A program made the translations under genes and the position numbers. Source: Rallus limicola (lineage: Eukaryota > Chordata > Aves > Gruiformes > Rallidae). Taken from it: a DNA stretch of 64,000 bases. This document shows positions 1 through 12,900 of the stretch, in pieces (within the stretch, counting starts at the first letter, position 1; each line of letters begins with the position of its first letter). Location: positions 53,878,179 through 53,942,178 of the forward strand of contig JAKCOZ010000003.1 in the NCBI GenBank assembly GCA_022605955.1. The letters are read 5' to 3'. Under the pieces are notes generated by a model. It ran no database searches. It saw only the letters and a list, made by a program, of their open reading frames with translations, and was not told the DNA's origin.

Positions 1-3000
1 CTTTTTTTCCAGCCTCACTTGAGAAATCCACCTCCCTAACCTAACCAACCATGTCTTCACTGATCTTGGGTGAATGCTCTGGCTGTAAGCACTGAGGGTA
101 GGTTGGCATTGATCTCCCTGCATAGCTTCCACTTCCAGAACCTGATGAAAATGTGATGCTGCCCTTTGGATATTTTGGATTACTATGTACTTGCTGTAGG
201 AGAGCAGAGACCATAGAGGAGTGTCATTATTTTCTATGAATTATAGTATTTACAACCTCTTTTTGCCACTGACACAATCTGAGTGTGTAATAACACTGGG
301 GCAGAGCAAACAGGAGTGACATCATGGGGCACACACAGTCTGGAGGAATATATTGACTACAAGGGTTGCAAGAGCACACTAGAAGTGTATAGGACCCAGA
401 TAACACCTCCCGGCATGCTCTCTGGGGTGCTCTGCCAGTCACTCAGAGGCTGGGTGGTATAAAAAGCCAGGAAATTAAAACATGAGGACACCTTTGGGAG
501 CAATCTTTCATCACAGTGTACCCAAAACACAGACAATGACATTTAATATCTTTTATTCAGAGCTCAGCAGCCACAATTGAAGACCATGTTAAAAACAAAT
601 AAATAATTCCAAACTTATATGCCATTCTTTTGAAAAATCATCTTTTTCCAAAAGCTTTAAAATCTTTTAAAAAGTTCTGAAACAGTTCTGAAAATCTGTT
701 CAGTAAAAGAGATTCTGGATACAGCACATCAAGATAAAGCCTGTCTTGCTTTCAGCTGCAAGAATCATCTGAGATTTACTTCAAGCTGGAGATTTTGAAT
801 TTTTGAAAAGTCAGGGACTGTTAGCTTTTTTAAAATGTAAATGTAAATATAAAGAAGCAAAAATTGTGTCCCTCCCAACTGTACTCTTCAAAAACAAAGC
901 AAATGAGAAACAAGCTTTGCTTTTTTTTTTTTTTTGTCAACTGCAGAGATGCCTAAATCTGTTGTGCAGATCAGATCCTCCTTCATGACTGTTTAGCATC
1001 AGTATTAAGTTTGGGATGATTTCCCCAGAGTCAATGGAAAAAAGAGCTCTAAGTTTAGTTTTAGCTACAATCCTTTATATTTCACAGGGGGAGAATACAT
1101 GAATTATGTCCAGCAAGTACAGTTCCCTGTGAAATTATTCACCTGATAGAAGCAAGAAGTTAAAGGCTCTGACTTTGTGTGTAGTGTAGAGCTTCAGAGC
1201 TGACGAACTCATTTGGGCAAGAGTCAGAGAGGTAGAAGCCTTCACCAGAGATCACTATAGCAGTCCCAGTTAATGAACTCTTCCACTGAAGCAATGGCTT
1301 CCCTTTTTCCTAGCACCATGACTCCTGTTCCTTGTTGTCATCTGTAACACACTGTTTTTTGTTAGTTTGGTTGCTCTTTTTTTCTTGTGCTTAAAACTGT
1401 GGAAAGGCACACCTTTAATTTGGTCTTGCTTTCTGCTCGGCTCAGTTGCTGTCACATAGCCTTGTGATTATCATCTGGTTTCAGGACATATGCCTGAAAA
1501 ACAGACCAAAAGCAGTGAAGCATCACTCATAACAGCAATATCTTTTGCTTAAGAATCTGAAAATGTTGAGATTTTCTCTACATTTTCAGTAAGTTAATAG
1601 TTTTAACTCATATGTTATTCTACCTTCGTGTATAGGTAGAAATAAAACATCTTTCTTTAGCCTAAATACCTTCTGGTTCAGTGAAAGATCAGAGATTTCC
1701 CTGCGTATCTGTTGTCCTACCCTCTCTAATTCTCCATCACCCCAGCACTTCCCGTGATGCCCCATGGGTTTCTTCTCATGTACAGCCATGAGGATGTTCA
1801 AGCAGCATAATGTCCCACAGAGACAACCGTACGGAACGACTACTGGTCAGGTACAGCTTTTATGTTGTGATTGGTCTTTCCATTAAGTCTCTGCCTGATG
1901 AATAAAACATCTTTCATGACAAAGACTGAATGTTGGTTTCACATATGTTGCTTCAAAGTAACAAGATATTGGAAAGCAGCCAGTGTCTTTCTCCAGACAG
2001 CTGAGCAACTTTTTCCTTTGATTGACATTCATTGGTTGACTCATAGCTGGGACCTTTCACCCAGGATAACAGTGTTCCCCAGCCTCAGAGAGTAAATAGG
2101 CAGACAAACATGTCTTACAAAAGAACAGGATTTTTTCAACCATCATGAATTTATGTATTGCAATTCTTTTTTGGACCTCATCTGTGAATGGTAGAAATGG
2201 TAGAAAACAAATGACACTCCTACTCTCCAGGCTTTGTAGCAAACATATGTGCAAGATTTCAACAAATATTATCATTAGAAACATCCATAGAGGTGTTTTT
2301 TCTTCTGTGGTTTGCTCAAAGCTTCCAGAATGTTCTAAATGTTGCTTTACAAAATTATTCTGTATGTGGGGGGAAAAATACAATCAAACCTTTACTCAAG
2401 AGCACTTTGTTGAAATTTCTGCAGTGAGAAATAAAGTGTAAGTAGTCTTCCACATGACCCTCTGCTTAACCCCTGCCCCAGGGTTGCTCCCCCAGTTTGT
2501 GCTGCATCATGACCTGGAGCACTTCCCTAAGCTGAAAGCCACAGGGCTGTTTTTTGCTAAATGATGTTTTACTTGGCTCAAACCCAGTTCAGCTCACTGC
2601 TTTGTCTCATTACATAGAAATGAACATCCATGGATGGAAGGAACCACACTGCTCAAGCTGCTGCTTTCAACCAGAGAAATCACCATGAAAACACCTCACT
2701 ATCAGAATTAATTGTGTCAAAGTAGGCAATTTTCAGAGACAACTGATATACTATACTGTTAATCAACGTAAAGAATCAATCAAGTTATTCTGAGGAACCT
2801 ACATGTATATATCATATTAGTAATAGGCATTTTCTGTGTACCACGGTGACCATGTAAAAAAAAAAAAAAGTATATCAGTAAAGTTCTTACCATATCATAA
2901 AAAGAAAACCTTCCTAGTATCAAATTAGAAGAGATTCTGCTCAGAGAGATGATCAGAAGAAGCATATTAAAATGAAATCGAGCTGCAGCTAAAAAAAAGT

Positions 3001-4150
3001 ACTCCCTAAAATCCAATCGAATTTTTTATTAATTAAATGTCGTATTTATTTATCCTAGATATTTAAAGAAAAATTGCAATGTTTTAAGCTATTTTAATAA
3101 TTTGTTATTCAGAAATTCTTAGAGTAAGCTAAATTAGAGAATGATTAAAATAGTTTAATTGCAAATATATAGTTTAATGAACATGATTAACTGTAGTAGT
3201 AAAATCTATTCTTCCTATTTGGGCTGTGCAAATGGTACTAGAGTACCAGTGTTTTGCTTTGCTGGATGCATAGCTGACTAAGCCTAGCATCGGTGTGAAC
3301 AGAAGGGGGTGGTGTTACCTCAGCTTGTGCAAGGAACTGTACTTCCTAAGAACAGAACAAAAAAATTACCCCTAACTTCATTAGCCCCACTGAGGGAAGA
3401 ATAAAATGCCTAAAATAAATGAATGGACATTATTTATGTCTAATGAGACTTCTAAAACATTTTATTGTCGTTTGAGGTTTGTTTTCTTTTTCCTTTCTCA
3501 ACCTTAAAGGTTTAGCTCGTTTACAACAGTGCACAGATGCTTAGAGCAGAGTTCTGAAGCATCACTACAGAATGCCCCATTTTTCACACAATGTTACTCT
3601 TAAAAACCTACCCTATGCATTGCATGATAATGTAGTCACTAATGGCACGTAATTTGGGATTCAGAAGGCTCCCACCTGGTTGAAATTGGGTGGGAAGCGA
3701 GAGAAGATGAAATAATATCCAAACTATGGAAGAGAATTACAGGGGGGTAGCCAGCAGAAATGTCCATGGTCATGTCAAGTCATACCCCTGCTTCAAGGAA
3801 ACATCCACTGGAGGAAGATTTTGATGAGCTCATGATGAGGGGAGCCATTGAGATCAGGAAGTATGCTGGGAGCCCAAGCTAGAAAGGTTTTAAATTTTGG
3901 TTGATTGTGTTTTTGTGAATGTACATGTGTGAGAAGAGAGAAAAGCATTTTGCTAATTCTTTGGCAAAGTAGCAATTGATTTTGGGGACTGATTATTAAG
4001 AATGCCGTACTGTAAGTCATTAACACGAAAACAATTACATATGCAAAACTTAGCCTGTATATAAACATATTCACAGCTAGATTTTAATAAAAGGGACAAA
4101 GCTACGTGGAGTAAGCACATTCTGCCACAAAAAGTTAATAGAGTATTGTA

Positions 4151-4195
4151 GAATATATTTAAGAAGAATACATTTAAGAAGAATACATTTAAGAG
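4151..4195. repeat. 15-bp tandem repeat, three copies
   Basis: The unit GAATACATTTAAGAA is repeated three times head to tail (4151-4165, 4166-4180, 4181-4195). There is one substitution in the first copy and one in the last. This is a short minisatellite-like duplication in AT-rich DNA with no sign of function. Confidence 0.9.
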
Positions 4196-5154
4196 TGATA
4201 TGACAGAGAAAAAAGTTCCACTGCTATTTAAACAGCTTTTTAGAGTCTAGCTAGAATAGATAATCTAAAGATTACTTTGGAAAGTGCATCAAAAAGTATG
4301 CTTCATGCCCAAATATCTTGAAGGAGTGGACAAACAGTCTCTCATCTAAAAACTTGCTCTAGTGAAAGGAAACAACTTTCTATAGCCATCATTTCGCAGA
4401 AAGCTTTGCTTCTGTTTTTCTGTCTCCTCCACTGTTGATAATTTTTGATATAAGAATGTCAAGCTTTTAAAAGGTTGTATTGCTTTCCAAAGGTGAAGCT
4501 AAGTGTTCCTAACATCAGGCAAAGTGGTCTAAGGAGAAGAGAGAGTTTTGAAAACATGCATTTATGACTCTTTGAAACTGTAATAACCACTTGGAGACTT
4601 GGCAGTGTATCATCACTGACCTTTTCTTGCAGCACTCATAATTGCAGAGAGATTAATTAATTAAGTTTTACTAAAATGTTTTGAAGATGTAAGATTTGAG
4701 ATACTGTAAGTATGGCAGAAAAACTTATATACTGTCTACTTATCTCCACAACAGTCTGCTTAGGACTGTGTATGCACATTAAAACGCTGCAAACTGCAGA
4801 AGTTGTAGTAGCAGCATGTGATCTTGGTCTAGGAAGGAAAAAATACGACAAGTAATGCACATATCTACACACATCTTCTTCTATGCAAACATGGCTTTCA
4901 GAGACACCAGTATAATACCCACATTCTATTTGTTTCCACTAGCATCCAAGAGCTGCATGCTGCCTGGAGAAAAGTCCATAGTCACTACTTAAAAATGTAA
5001 TTTTAATGTAGCTGGTTTTCAGGCCCACCTGGTCTCATTTTGCTCCTCATAAAAAAACTCAGTTTTGCTTGAAGTTGCAAGTTAACATGGCAAAATGTTA
5101 CTGAATCAGCCAAATCACAGTATTGGACCAGGAATCCACTTCAATTTCTCTTAT

Positions 5155-5275
5155 TCCCAATTTAGCAGTGAAATTAAGCATGTGCTTAATTTTAGGCACA
5201 TGTGTAAATCTCATTGAAATCAGTAGCATTCATGCACATATTTAAGTGCTTTTCTGAATTGAGGCCAGTAAAGAA
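5155..5275. repeat. Probable ancient amniote interspersed repeat, partly self-complementary
   Basis: The segment contains alternating CATGTGCTTAA-like and TTAAGTGCTT-like motifs around a CATTGAAATCAGT core, giving imperfect dyad symmetry. From memory this pattern matches an old repeat common in turtle, crocodilian and bird genomes, whose consensus ends in a motif like GCTGAATTGGGGCC. The related text GCTTTTCTGAATTGAGGCC is present at the right edge. I do not assert a family name or class. A profile search against amniote ancestral repeats would settle it. Confidence 0.4.
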
Positions 5276-6250
5276 ATATGACTAATCTCATTAATAAAGG
5301 AAACAGGAGTTAGTCCAAGCTACTTAATCAGAAACAGTCTGTTTATGTGGAAAGAGCTATGCTTTTTACATCTTCACTGTCTTACAGTTTAAAAAATAAA
5401 TACAAGCCAGAAAGAGAAATTCAACTAACATGATGATACTATAATTTGTGCAGTAACACCTTTCTGATTGTTCTTTTGCTTGTTTCCCACCCCTCCACTC
5501 CCCACCCCCAGTATGTCTGTGCTCAGTTTGGCAATCCCTTTAACTGTGTTTTGTTTCTGCTTTCTCCCCCTCCACCCCAACAAATCTGTTCTATCTTGAG
5601 TTTGGCAAAATTATACAGATTAGTGCTGAATAACCAATAAAAAGGAAAATTGTAATTTGAGAGATTTAGGGCCAAGTTTACTGATGTAAATCCTCACAGC
5701 TCCACAGCAGTGATTGCAGAAACATGAGTTGAATGCTGGCTGAGGTGTTAGACCTCAGGGTTGGAAGTATATTTTTCCTGCTTTGCAGAATGTCTAGAGA
5801 AGAATTAAAGCAATTTTCTTAGATTTGCTATTAAAAACTGTTCAACTACTCAGTTTGTGTTTTTTTCCCTGTGGATTGCAAAAGGCATATATAATCTTGA
5901 TACGTCCTACCTAATCTGCAGGTGAGGAGTTGTGACTTGGCTCTATAAATCAGGTAATACCATTTTTGATGAGTGTGGGTACACTTCTCAAAAAGTGATT
6001 ATTACATATAAACTCATAAAAATTATTTCTTCAGACACATTCAGAAGTTCCATTTTGTGGACGTTTTCATCTGTTAATGTTAAAAGACTGCAGAAAGAAA
6101 TATATGCCTTTAAATAAATAGCACTTTTTTTTTTTTTTTTAAAGGGAAAACCTAATCTATAGATAATTTTAAAAAACACAGAAGTTCAAATCACACAGTT
6201 CAGGTATCGTAACTTTTTACACACATACACACAGAAAGCCAATTAGATTT

Positions 6251-6838
6251 ATCACAGAATCACAGAATTGTAGGGGTTGGAAGGGGCTTCAGGAAGTCAT
6301 CACATCCAACAACCCTGCCATATCAGGTTCCCCAGGACAGGTTGCACAAGTAGGCATCCAGATGGGTCTTGAATATCTCCAGAGAAGAAGATTCCACAGC
6401 CCCCCTGGGCAGCCTGTCCCAGGGCTCTGTCACCCCCTCCCCATGAAAAAGTTCTTTTGCCTATTGGTGCGGAACTTCCTGTGCTCCTACTTGCAGCCAT
6501 TGCCTCTTGTCCTGTCCCCACAGACCACTGAAAAGGAGCTGGGTGATTCCCCCTCTCTCCCACACTTAAGATATTTATAAATGTTAATCAGATCCCCTCT
6601 TAGTCTTCTTTTCTTAAGCCTGAACAGCCCAGTTCTTTCAGCCTGTCCTTGCAGGGGAGATGCTCCAGGCCCTTAATCATTTTCTTAGCCCTCCGCTGGA
6701 CTCTCGCCAGGAGATCCCTGGCTTTTTTTTATCAGGGAGCCCAGAACTGGACACAATACTCCAGGTGGGGCCTGACCAGGAAGATCCCCTCCTTTGACAT
6801 GCTGGCCACACTTCTCCTGATGCACCCCAGAATCCCGT
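6251..6838 (-). mobile_element. CR1 LINE 3' end, 5'-truncated
   Basis: CR1 is the main avian non-LTR retrotransposon; it moves by target-primed reverse transcription and usually leaves 5'-truncated copies. The reverse complement ends in the CR1 tail (plus strand begins ATCACAGAATCACAGAATTG). The body carries typical CR1 landmarks read on the plus strand, such as GGGCAGCCTGTCCCAGGGC near 6408, CAGATCCCCTCTTAG near 6590 and GGACACAATACTCCAGGTGG near 6750. It covers the end of ORF2 and the 3' UTR, about 590 bp. Coding is interrupted, so it is a dead copy. It is the best preserved of the isolated CR1s in the first half of the window. Confidence 0.95.
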
Positions 6839-9800
6839 ATTATGTATGCATGCAAAAATTTCCTCAAAGCCCAACAAAATAAGGAAGAAGGAGAAATCAT
6901 AGAAAGGTAAGGACATTGCCAATGAACACAAAACAAAGACAATAAAATGAAAAGCTGAATGAGAAGAGAATAATTTTAATGAAAAGACAGAAACAACACA
7001 TACAAGAGATATAAACACAAGTTTCCTTCTAATCTCTTTATTTGATCCACTTTTTGAGTGTCCTAAAATTTACCAAAGAGGTTTGTAGGAGTTTAAATAG
7101 AAAGGTGCCTATCTGCACTTTCAGAATGGCTTGCTTTACTAAAATGTGAAAAGAAGTAAAATTTAATTCTATACTAATTTCCAAATGTTGCTCCCTTGCC
7201 CTGAGTTTGCAAGACTAGCTAAGAACAGAAGACTGTGTTTGATTACTGTGTTTTAGTATGACCGTTCATGGTTGTTTTCATCCTGAAGGTAAAATTAAAA
7301 GAGAAGTAATTAATGGAATAATCTAACAAAGAGGTACTTTTTCCATCTACAGAGCTAGTTCAAAATCAAATTTATGTTGGGATGCTAGCTTCCTGTTTGA
7401 TTTTTTGCTCTGATTGGGGTTGCTGTTATACAGTAGGATGCTAAGGAATATAACTGAACATATTTTCTGCTGCTTTTATGTTAACTAGGCCTTCTTAAAG
7501 TTGTCCTAGAGATCGAAGCATGAGGCTATTAAGCAGGACCAATGCAGTGCGTCTTTAGCAAACACCTGCTTCTGTGGTGTTGTTTACTTGTGTGAATTTG
7601 CCTGAATTAATTGTAGGGCTGCTCATGGCACAAAAATTAACCGGCTGCTAGCATTTCTCTTGTGAGCATTCAGTTTTGGAAATCTATAAATTAGGTGTAA
7701 AATTTTCTCTGAACTGAAATGCTCAGAATTAGTTATTCAAAACATTGCCCTCCTTAAAATGAAATGGGTTCAAGCTAGGAGTTCCAGCTGCTATTCAAAA
7801 AGTTAGAATTGTTTGATATGCATTCAAATCAAGGAATAATTTACACTTTTTGTGCACCTTATCATTCCACTGCTCTCCACAAAAGTAGAAACAGGATAAC
7901 TCACAAATGCATCTGCAAAAATTAATGTGATGCATAAGAGAGGAACAACTTCTCGTCTGGACACACAGTCTTCAGTGACAGAAACCAATAACTGGTGATG
8001 AATAGTTTGAATCCATTTTAACATTCAATCATTTCTCTGACCATCTTAACATTTAAAACTGAGAATATTCCCATTGGTGAAACTGTGCAGCAGGATTGGA
8101 GCTAACAGGAAAGGCTTCAAGAAATACTTCCTCTCAGTTCTTAGGCAGCTGCCTGTCTTGTATTATACCCTTCAGAAAATCGATTTTTTATAGACCATGA
8201 CATGAGCAGAATTTCTTATCTACAGGTAAGATGACAGTGTATGCAAAGATGGGCTAGGTCAGAAGAATTTATCAGAGTGTGCAACCATGTAGAGAGCCTT
8301 TAGTATTCAGTCTGGAAGAACAGAGAAAAAGATTACAAAGCTTGGTGTGGTAAGAACAGAAATCCTGGCTCTGGATTGTTTTACAATGAAAATTGCAAGG
8401 CTTGTGAAACTTGCCTTACGTAAGGATCACTGGGTTAAAGACTGCTTCAGTTCCCTGTTAGTCAGCTGGTTAGGTGTAAAGACCATCTGATGAAAATTTC
8501 TTTTGAGTTACGTATAGACTAAATGATCCCAATGGCTTGTTTGACTGAGAAATCTTTCATTTATGTCCAGATAGTAACCAAACAGTAACTGTCAACAGAA
8601 TGTGAATTCATAGCCTTCTACAACAACCACCAGCAACCACCTAAGGAAGGGGTCTGTGGTGGTCATTTATAACATAAGCAAAAGTAGAGTTTGAGAAAAC
8701 AAGGGCAGACTGATTCAGCTCACTCTGCCATCAATTCACTTAATTGCCACCTAAAAACTAGATGCGCAAGGAGCATTGTGAAGATCCAGTTCATAAACCA
8801 GGAAAAGTGAATCACAGTAGCTTGAAAGCTGTGAGAATGATTCCCCAAGATAAGATGGAGGAAAGAGAAGAAAAATGTAAAATCTGACTTTTCTGAAACT
8901 TCTGAACTATTAGCGTGTCAGTAGAAAGATTTAATTACCTCTCATCAACTTTGTTCAGTCATAGCTTAAAGAAAGAGGAGAGAAAGAGAAGGGTTGTAAT
9001 CTTCATGAAAGATATCAGTAAGGTCTGTAATATCTCATATTAGCTGTTGAACTTACTTCTGAGATGTGGATTAGTTTAAATACTTCTATAAAAGTTCGGG
9101 AAGACAAGTTGTCACTTAAAACAATATCCTGTATTCTTGGTGATACAGGAGCCTTTGATACTCACTTAGCCTTCCCTTTTCTCTTGGCATAAATGATTAC
9201 AGAGATTAAATGGGAGCTCATGGCTTCTGTTTTCAAACTTATTACATCTATGAGTGATTTTAGTTTTTGCAGAATGTGTAGCCCAGATTGATGGTACTGT
9301 TTGGTTGGAATTGGCCGTGGTGAAAGCAATAAAATAGTGGGGGTTTTTTTCAGCAAACTGCTAACACGGGCTCTTGTTTCCTCTAAGTCTTTCTAAATTG
9401 ACACATGGGTCCCTCAGACCCAAAAGCAGTAGGGCTGTCATGCAGTCTGCAGGTTTGAAAACTATGCTACTGGTTCAGTTTTATTCTCTCTTAAACAAAT
9501 AACTGTGAACAGCTGAAAGTTTCGAATGCCAGTTCCCCACGGCTCTCTCCCATGATCGATGATCTGGTGTCTAAGTTTTGAACTAAAGCTGCAGAGTCTC
9601 CCCCAGTGGGGACTGATTTGTGTCTTTTTCCTCTAACCCGCTATCCATTTTTTGTGAAACTTTTGTGAAAACCTTTATCATAATTGATTGAAATTGGCAA
9701 ACATATTCCAATATTCATGAATTTGCATATGTGGTTTTATTGCACTCATTGGCTAAAACTAATTTTTTAGCACAATGATTCTAGCAACTGAATAACTCTG

Positions 9801-9847
9801 TTCCAAACCTCCTAAATGCAATATATTAATTTTGATATTTTGTTCTT
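6839..9847. other. Unique AT-rich sequence, nothing recognised
   Basis: No gene, RNA gene or familiar repeat is visible. Open frames are short and unlike known proteins, and no simple-sequence tract stands out. Confidence 0.6.
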
Positions 9848-9916
9848 CAGGAGCTGGACTATACGATCCTTATGGTTCCCTTCCAACTCAGGGTATTCTA
9901 TGGTTCTATGATTCTA
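9848..9916 (+). mobile_element. CR1 LINE, very short 3' terminal fragment
   Basis: About 70 bp matching the extreme CR1 3' end: GGAGCTGGACTATACGATCC, then CCTTCCAACTCAGG, then the tail repeats ATTCTATGGTTCTATGATTC. It is plus-strand and severely 5'-truncated, as is usual for CR1. No coding remains. Confidence 0.9.
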
Positions 9917-12900
9917 AGTCACAAACACTGGGAAAGAAAACAAGAGACTAGTGTAGTAAGATGTAACAAGAAAAGCAGATGCAGATTAACAGTTCTTGTT
10001 TGTTCTAGATATATTTAATATTTGAGCAAGGAAGGAAAATGGCACAGGAGTATGCAATTGGATTTTATGTGTAGCTGCTGTGCTCCTCTGTCTACTGGAA
10101 AAAAAACCCAAACAAATCAAAACAAACACCATATCTCTCCTTTTCCCAGAAAATAAAAAGTAGAAAATTCCGAGAATCCAGGTTGATTCCTCACACACTT
10201 CCCTGATGATTGTTTTCTGGAGGGACAGACTCCTCCAAAGGCACATCAGAGACCTCAGTCAATATGAGTAGATTAGATACCGAAAGTGTTTATTTTCCCA
10301 AGATTTTTGTTATAGTCTTATCCTCTGTAAATACTTCCAGCTCTGGACCTCAGCACCCAAGCAGACGAGCAGGCACTAGCACATATGATTAGTTCATAAA
10401 TTCCAAACATACATATATACCCTGCAGTATGTTACACTGTTGTCTTTTCAGGGCACGCCTGTTTATTATAAGACTGAAGGGGAATAATACACAATGCCAT
10501 TTCACATTTCTTCCATCAAAAGCCAGGGCTAGAAATAGTCCTCCTGTTCCTCTCAGTGCAACGGAAACATCCAGCTTCCTCACATATGCTACAAAAGTGG
10601 TGAATAGACTGTGTGGGATTTGTACTGAGAGATCCATATAACTGCCAAAGAAGATACCTAAATTCTTAAGCCCCAAAGATAACAGCATTTTCCCTTCACA
10701 CAGCAAGGGACTAAATCCTTCCACTCCCATGCCATAAAAGCAGCATGCATCAAACATTCAGAAATTACAGGAAGCTGGCATTTCTTTTGAATTATCTCTT
10801 TTCGTGATCCAAAAAAAAAACCCAAAGGGAAACTTTAATTTAATTGGCATTACTTTCCAAAGTCAACGTATCTCTGTTTACTGCATTGTCTCCTCTATTT
10901 AAAGAATGAAGACATTATTTCTTATCTAAGAATGTGTTCTGAAATTTGCCTAAATAATTTATTAGTAAAAAAATTAGTGTTTCCAGACTGGCAGAACTAC
11001 AGGAATCAAGTATTGTAAATGGATTGAGTAATTGAAGCTGGCAATAAATTTGGCATGACCTATACATGAGCTTTCACAAGCAAAAGGTACATTGAGACAA
11101 CTATCCAAAAAATGCAATTGAAGGACAGAGCTTGTCACTTATTAGACCGCTATAGGATATTCTGGAAAGATTGTTCATCATTCTTTTTTGTAAGACTTTG
11201 ATATTGATATTGGTATAGTACAGTAAAGTTATTTTGTGTGTGAATAGCCTGGGAATTGATGACCATCAGATCACAGTACAAATTCTAACAATCAGTGGGA
11301 AATTATTCACTTAAGTGGTCTCACCAAGACCACTCATAGATAGAAATAAGTCACAAGCTGGCCTTCAGCTGGAATCTTTACTGTAAAGTGGTTGAGTCCT
11401 CTTATGCCTTTATAAGACCTAATTCTTATTACTGGAAAAATGGAAAGTGTGCATATATAGGTTAACATCACACAAAGAAATCTATCTTGTTAAAAAAAAA
11501 ACATACTAAATGCCTTCCTGTGCGTTTCCTGTGTAATAGCCTATCACTCAGCTGAACTCATTATAACAACTAAATGCTGTTTAGCAGCACATTTCTTTAC
11601 GAATGTAATCATTCTTTTTTTTTCTTGTTTAGTCCAGTAACACCCATTTTTTTCAACAAGCTAATGAAGCACATACTGTCTGAGTATTAGCATATGAGTG
11701 TGAATAATTTTTTATTTAATTGCCACAGTAAGAGGCAATATTATTGCTAAAGTTGTTTTTCCACAAGCTTTTTATTTTTTTGAAAGCCATTGCAACTATT
11801 TGCAAACAAGCAACCTGAGGTCTATTCTTCCACCCATAGTTTGACTGCTGAATATGATTGGGTATATGATAGAACAAATCTATCTATTTGCTTACAAGAA
11901 ATCCGTCCTTGTGCAGATGACAGTTGAGGCGTTTCTCTCTAACCTCAGGCTGAATGTCAGATTGAAACTCAAGAAAATCAGGGCCATGGATTTTCACAGC
12001 AGAGCTGTTACCTTTTGTAGTGTGTAGAAGTTTTAGGGACAAAATGGCCATGTGGTAATTTTTTTGGCTAAACATTGTACAGCAATGGAAGTGAAGAAAT
12101 GTTTGTTCTGATCTGGGAAGTATCCATTGACAGACCACAGACAGGACAGATAGTAAGTCAGAAAATATCAACACAAATGAAAGGAAATCATAGAAGGAGG
12201 AAGAAGCTAATATTTCATCTTCAAAAAGTGATAAACATTCCCACGTGAAAAAGACATTTATTCAGCTAATGAATAATTAGTATATTCAAAACAATGATGT
12301 TTTCTTAGGCAGTTAGGATCACTGGCAACTGTTGCATTAAGCTGACTTCCCATTTAAATAACAGTCTTGAGGAGAGGTCCAATACATTATTTTCTGCCAA
12401 CCCACATAACACATCTGTTAAGAGTATGAGAGAAGACAAAACACATGATGGCATGAATGTTGACATTTTTAAGCCTTTTCTAACTTTCTTGAGCACTGGG
12501 CACTGGTCTTGAACATAAGAAATCACAGCATGACTAGCACTGAGAAGGAATGCAAGCTGGCATACTCTGGCCACTATTGTTCCTTGCTTCCAACAGCACT
12601 TGACAAAGGTATCCATACTAGGCTGAATACCTGAAATGCTTTTTCCTTCTCCAAGATAAATATCTATTTAGGTTTACATAGGTATAGCATACATGTATTT
12701 ATATGATGCTTATGCTACTAAAATGCCTGGATTAGGAAGAGGAAATCAAAACAGCATCACTGCACCATAGGTAATAGTGCATAGGTAGCTATTCAGGGCA
12801 CTTAGATGCTGAGAAGTTGACTGTGAACAATTTAAACAGAACATCATTATCTTGTGAAGTCTGGTGGATCTGCTGGTTTGTCTCACTTCGACCACAACTA

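Larger units (their letters stand above)
1..6250. other. AT-rich unique intergenic sequence, no gene recognised
   Basis: I see no exon, RNA gene or high-copy repeat in most of this stretch. Open frames are under 110 codons, overlap on both strands and show no recognisable protein. Homopolymer runs occur near 920-935 (T), 2857-2869 (A) and 6126-6140 (T). A short tandem repeat and an old interspersed repeat inside the stretch are listed separately. The segment around 5665-5735 carries motifs loosely like the old repeat at 5155-5275, too decayed to call. Confidence 0.6.

Noticed and set aside
2057..2383. 108-codon minus-strand open frame as a gene
   Set aside because: It overlaps a 98-codon plus-strand frame, has no recognisable domain, and sits in AT-rich sequence with no splice or promoter context.
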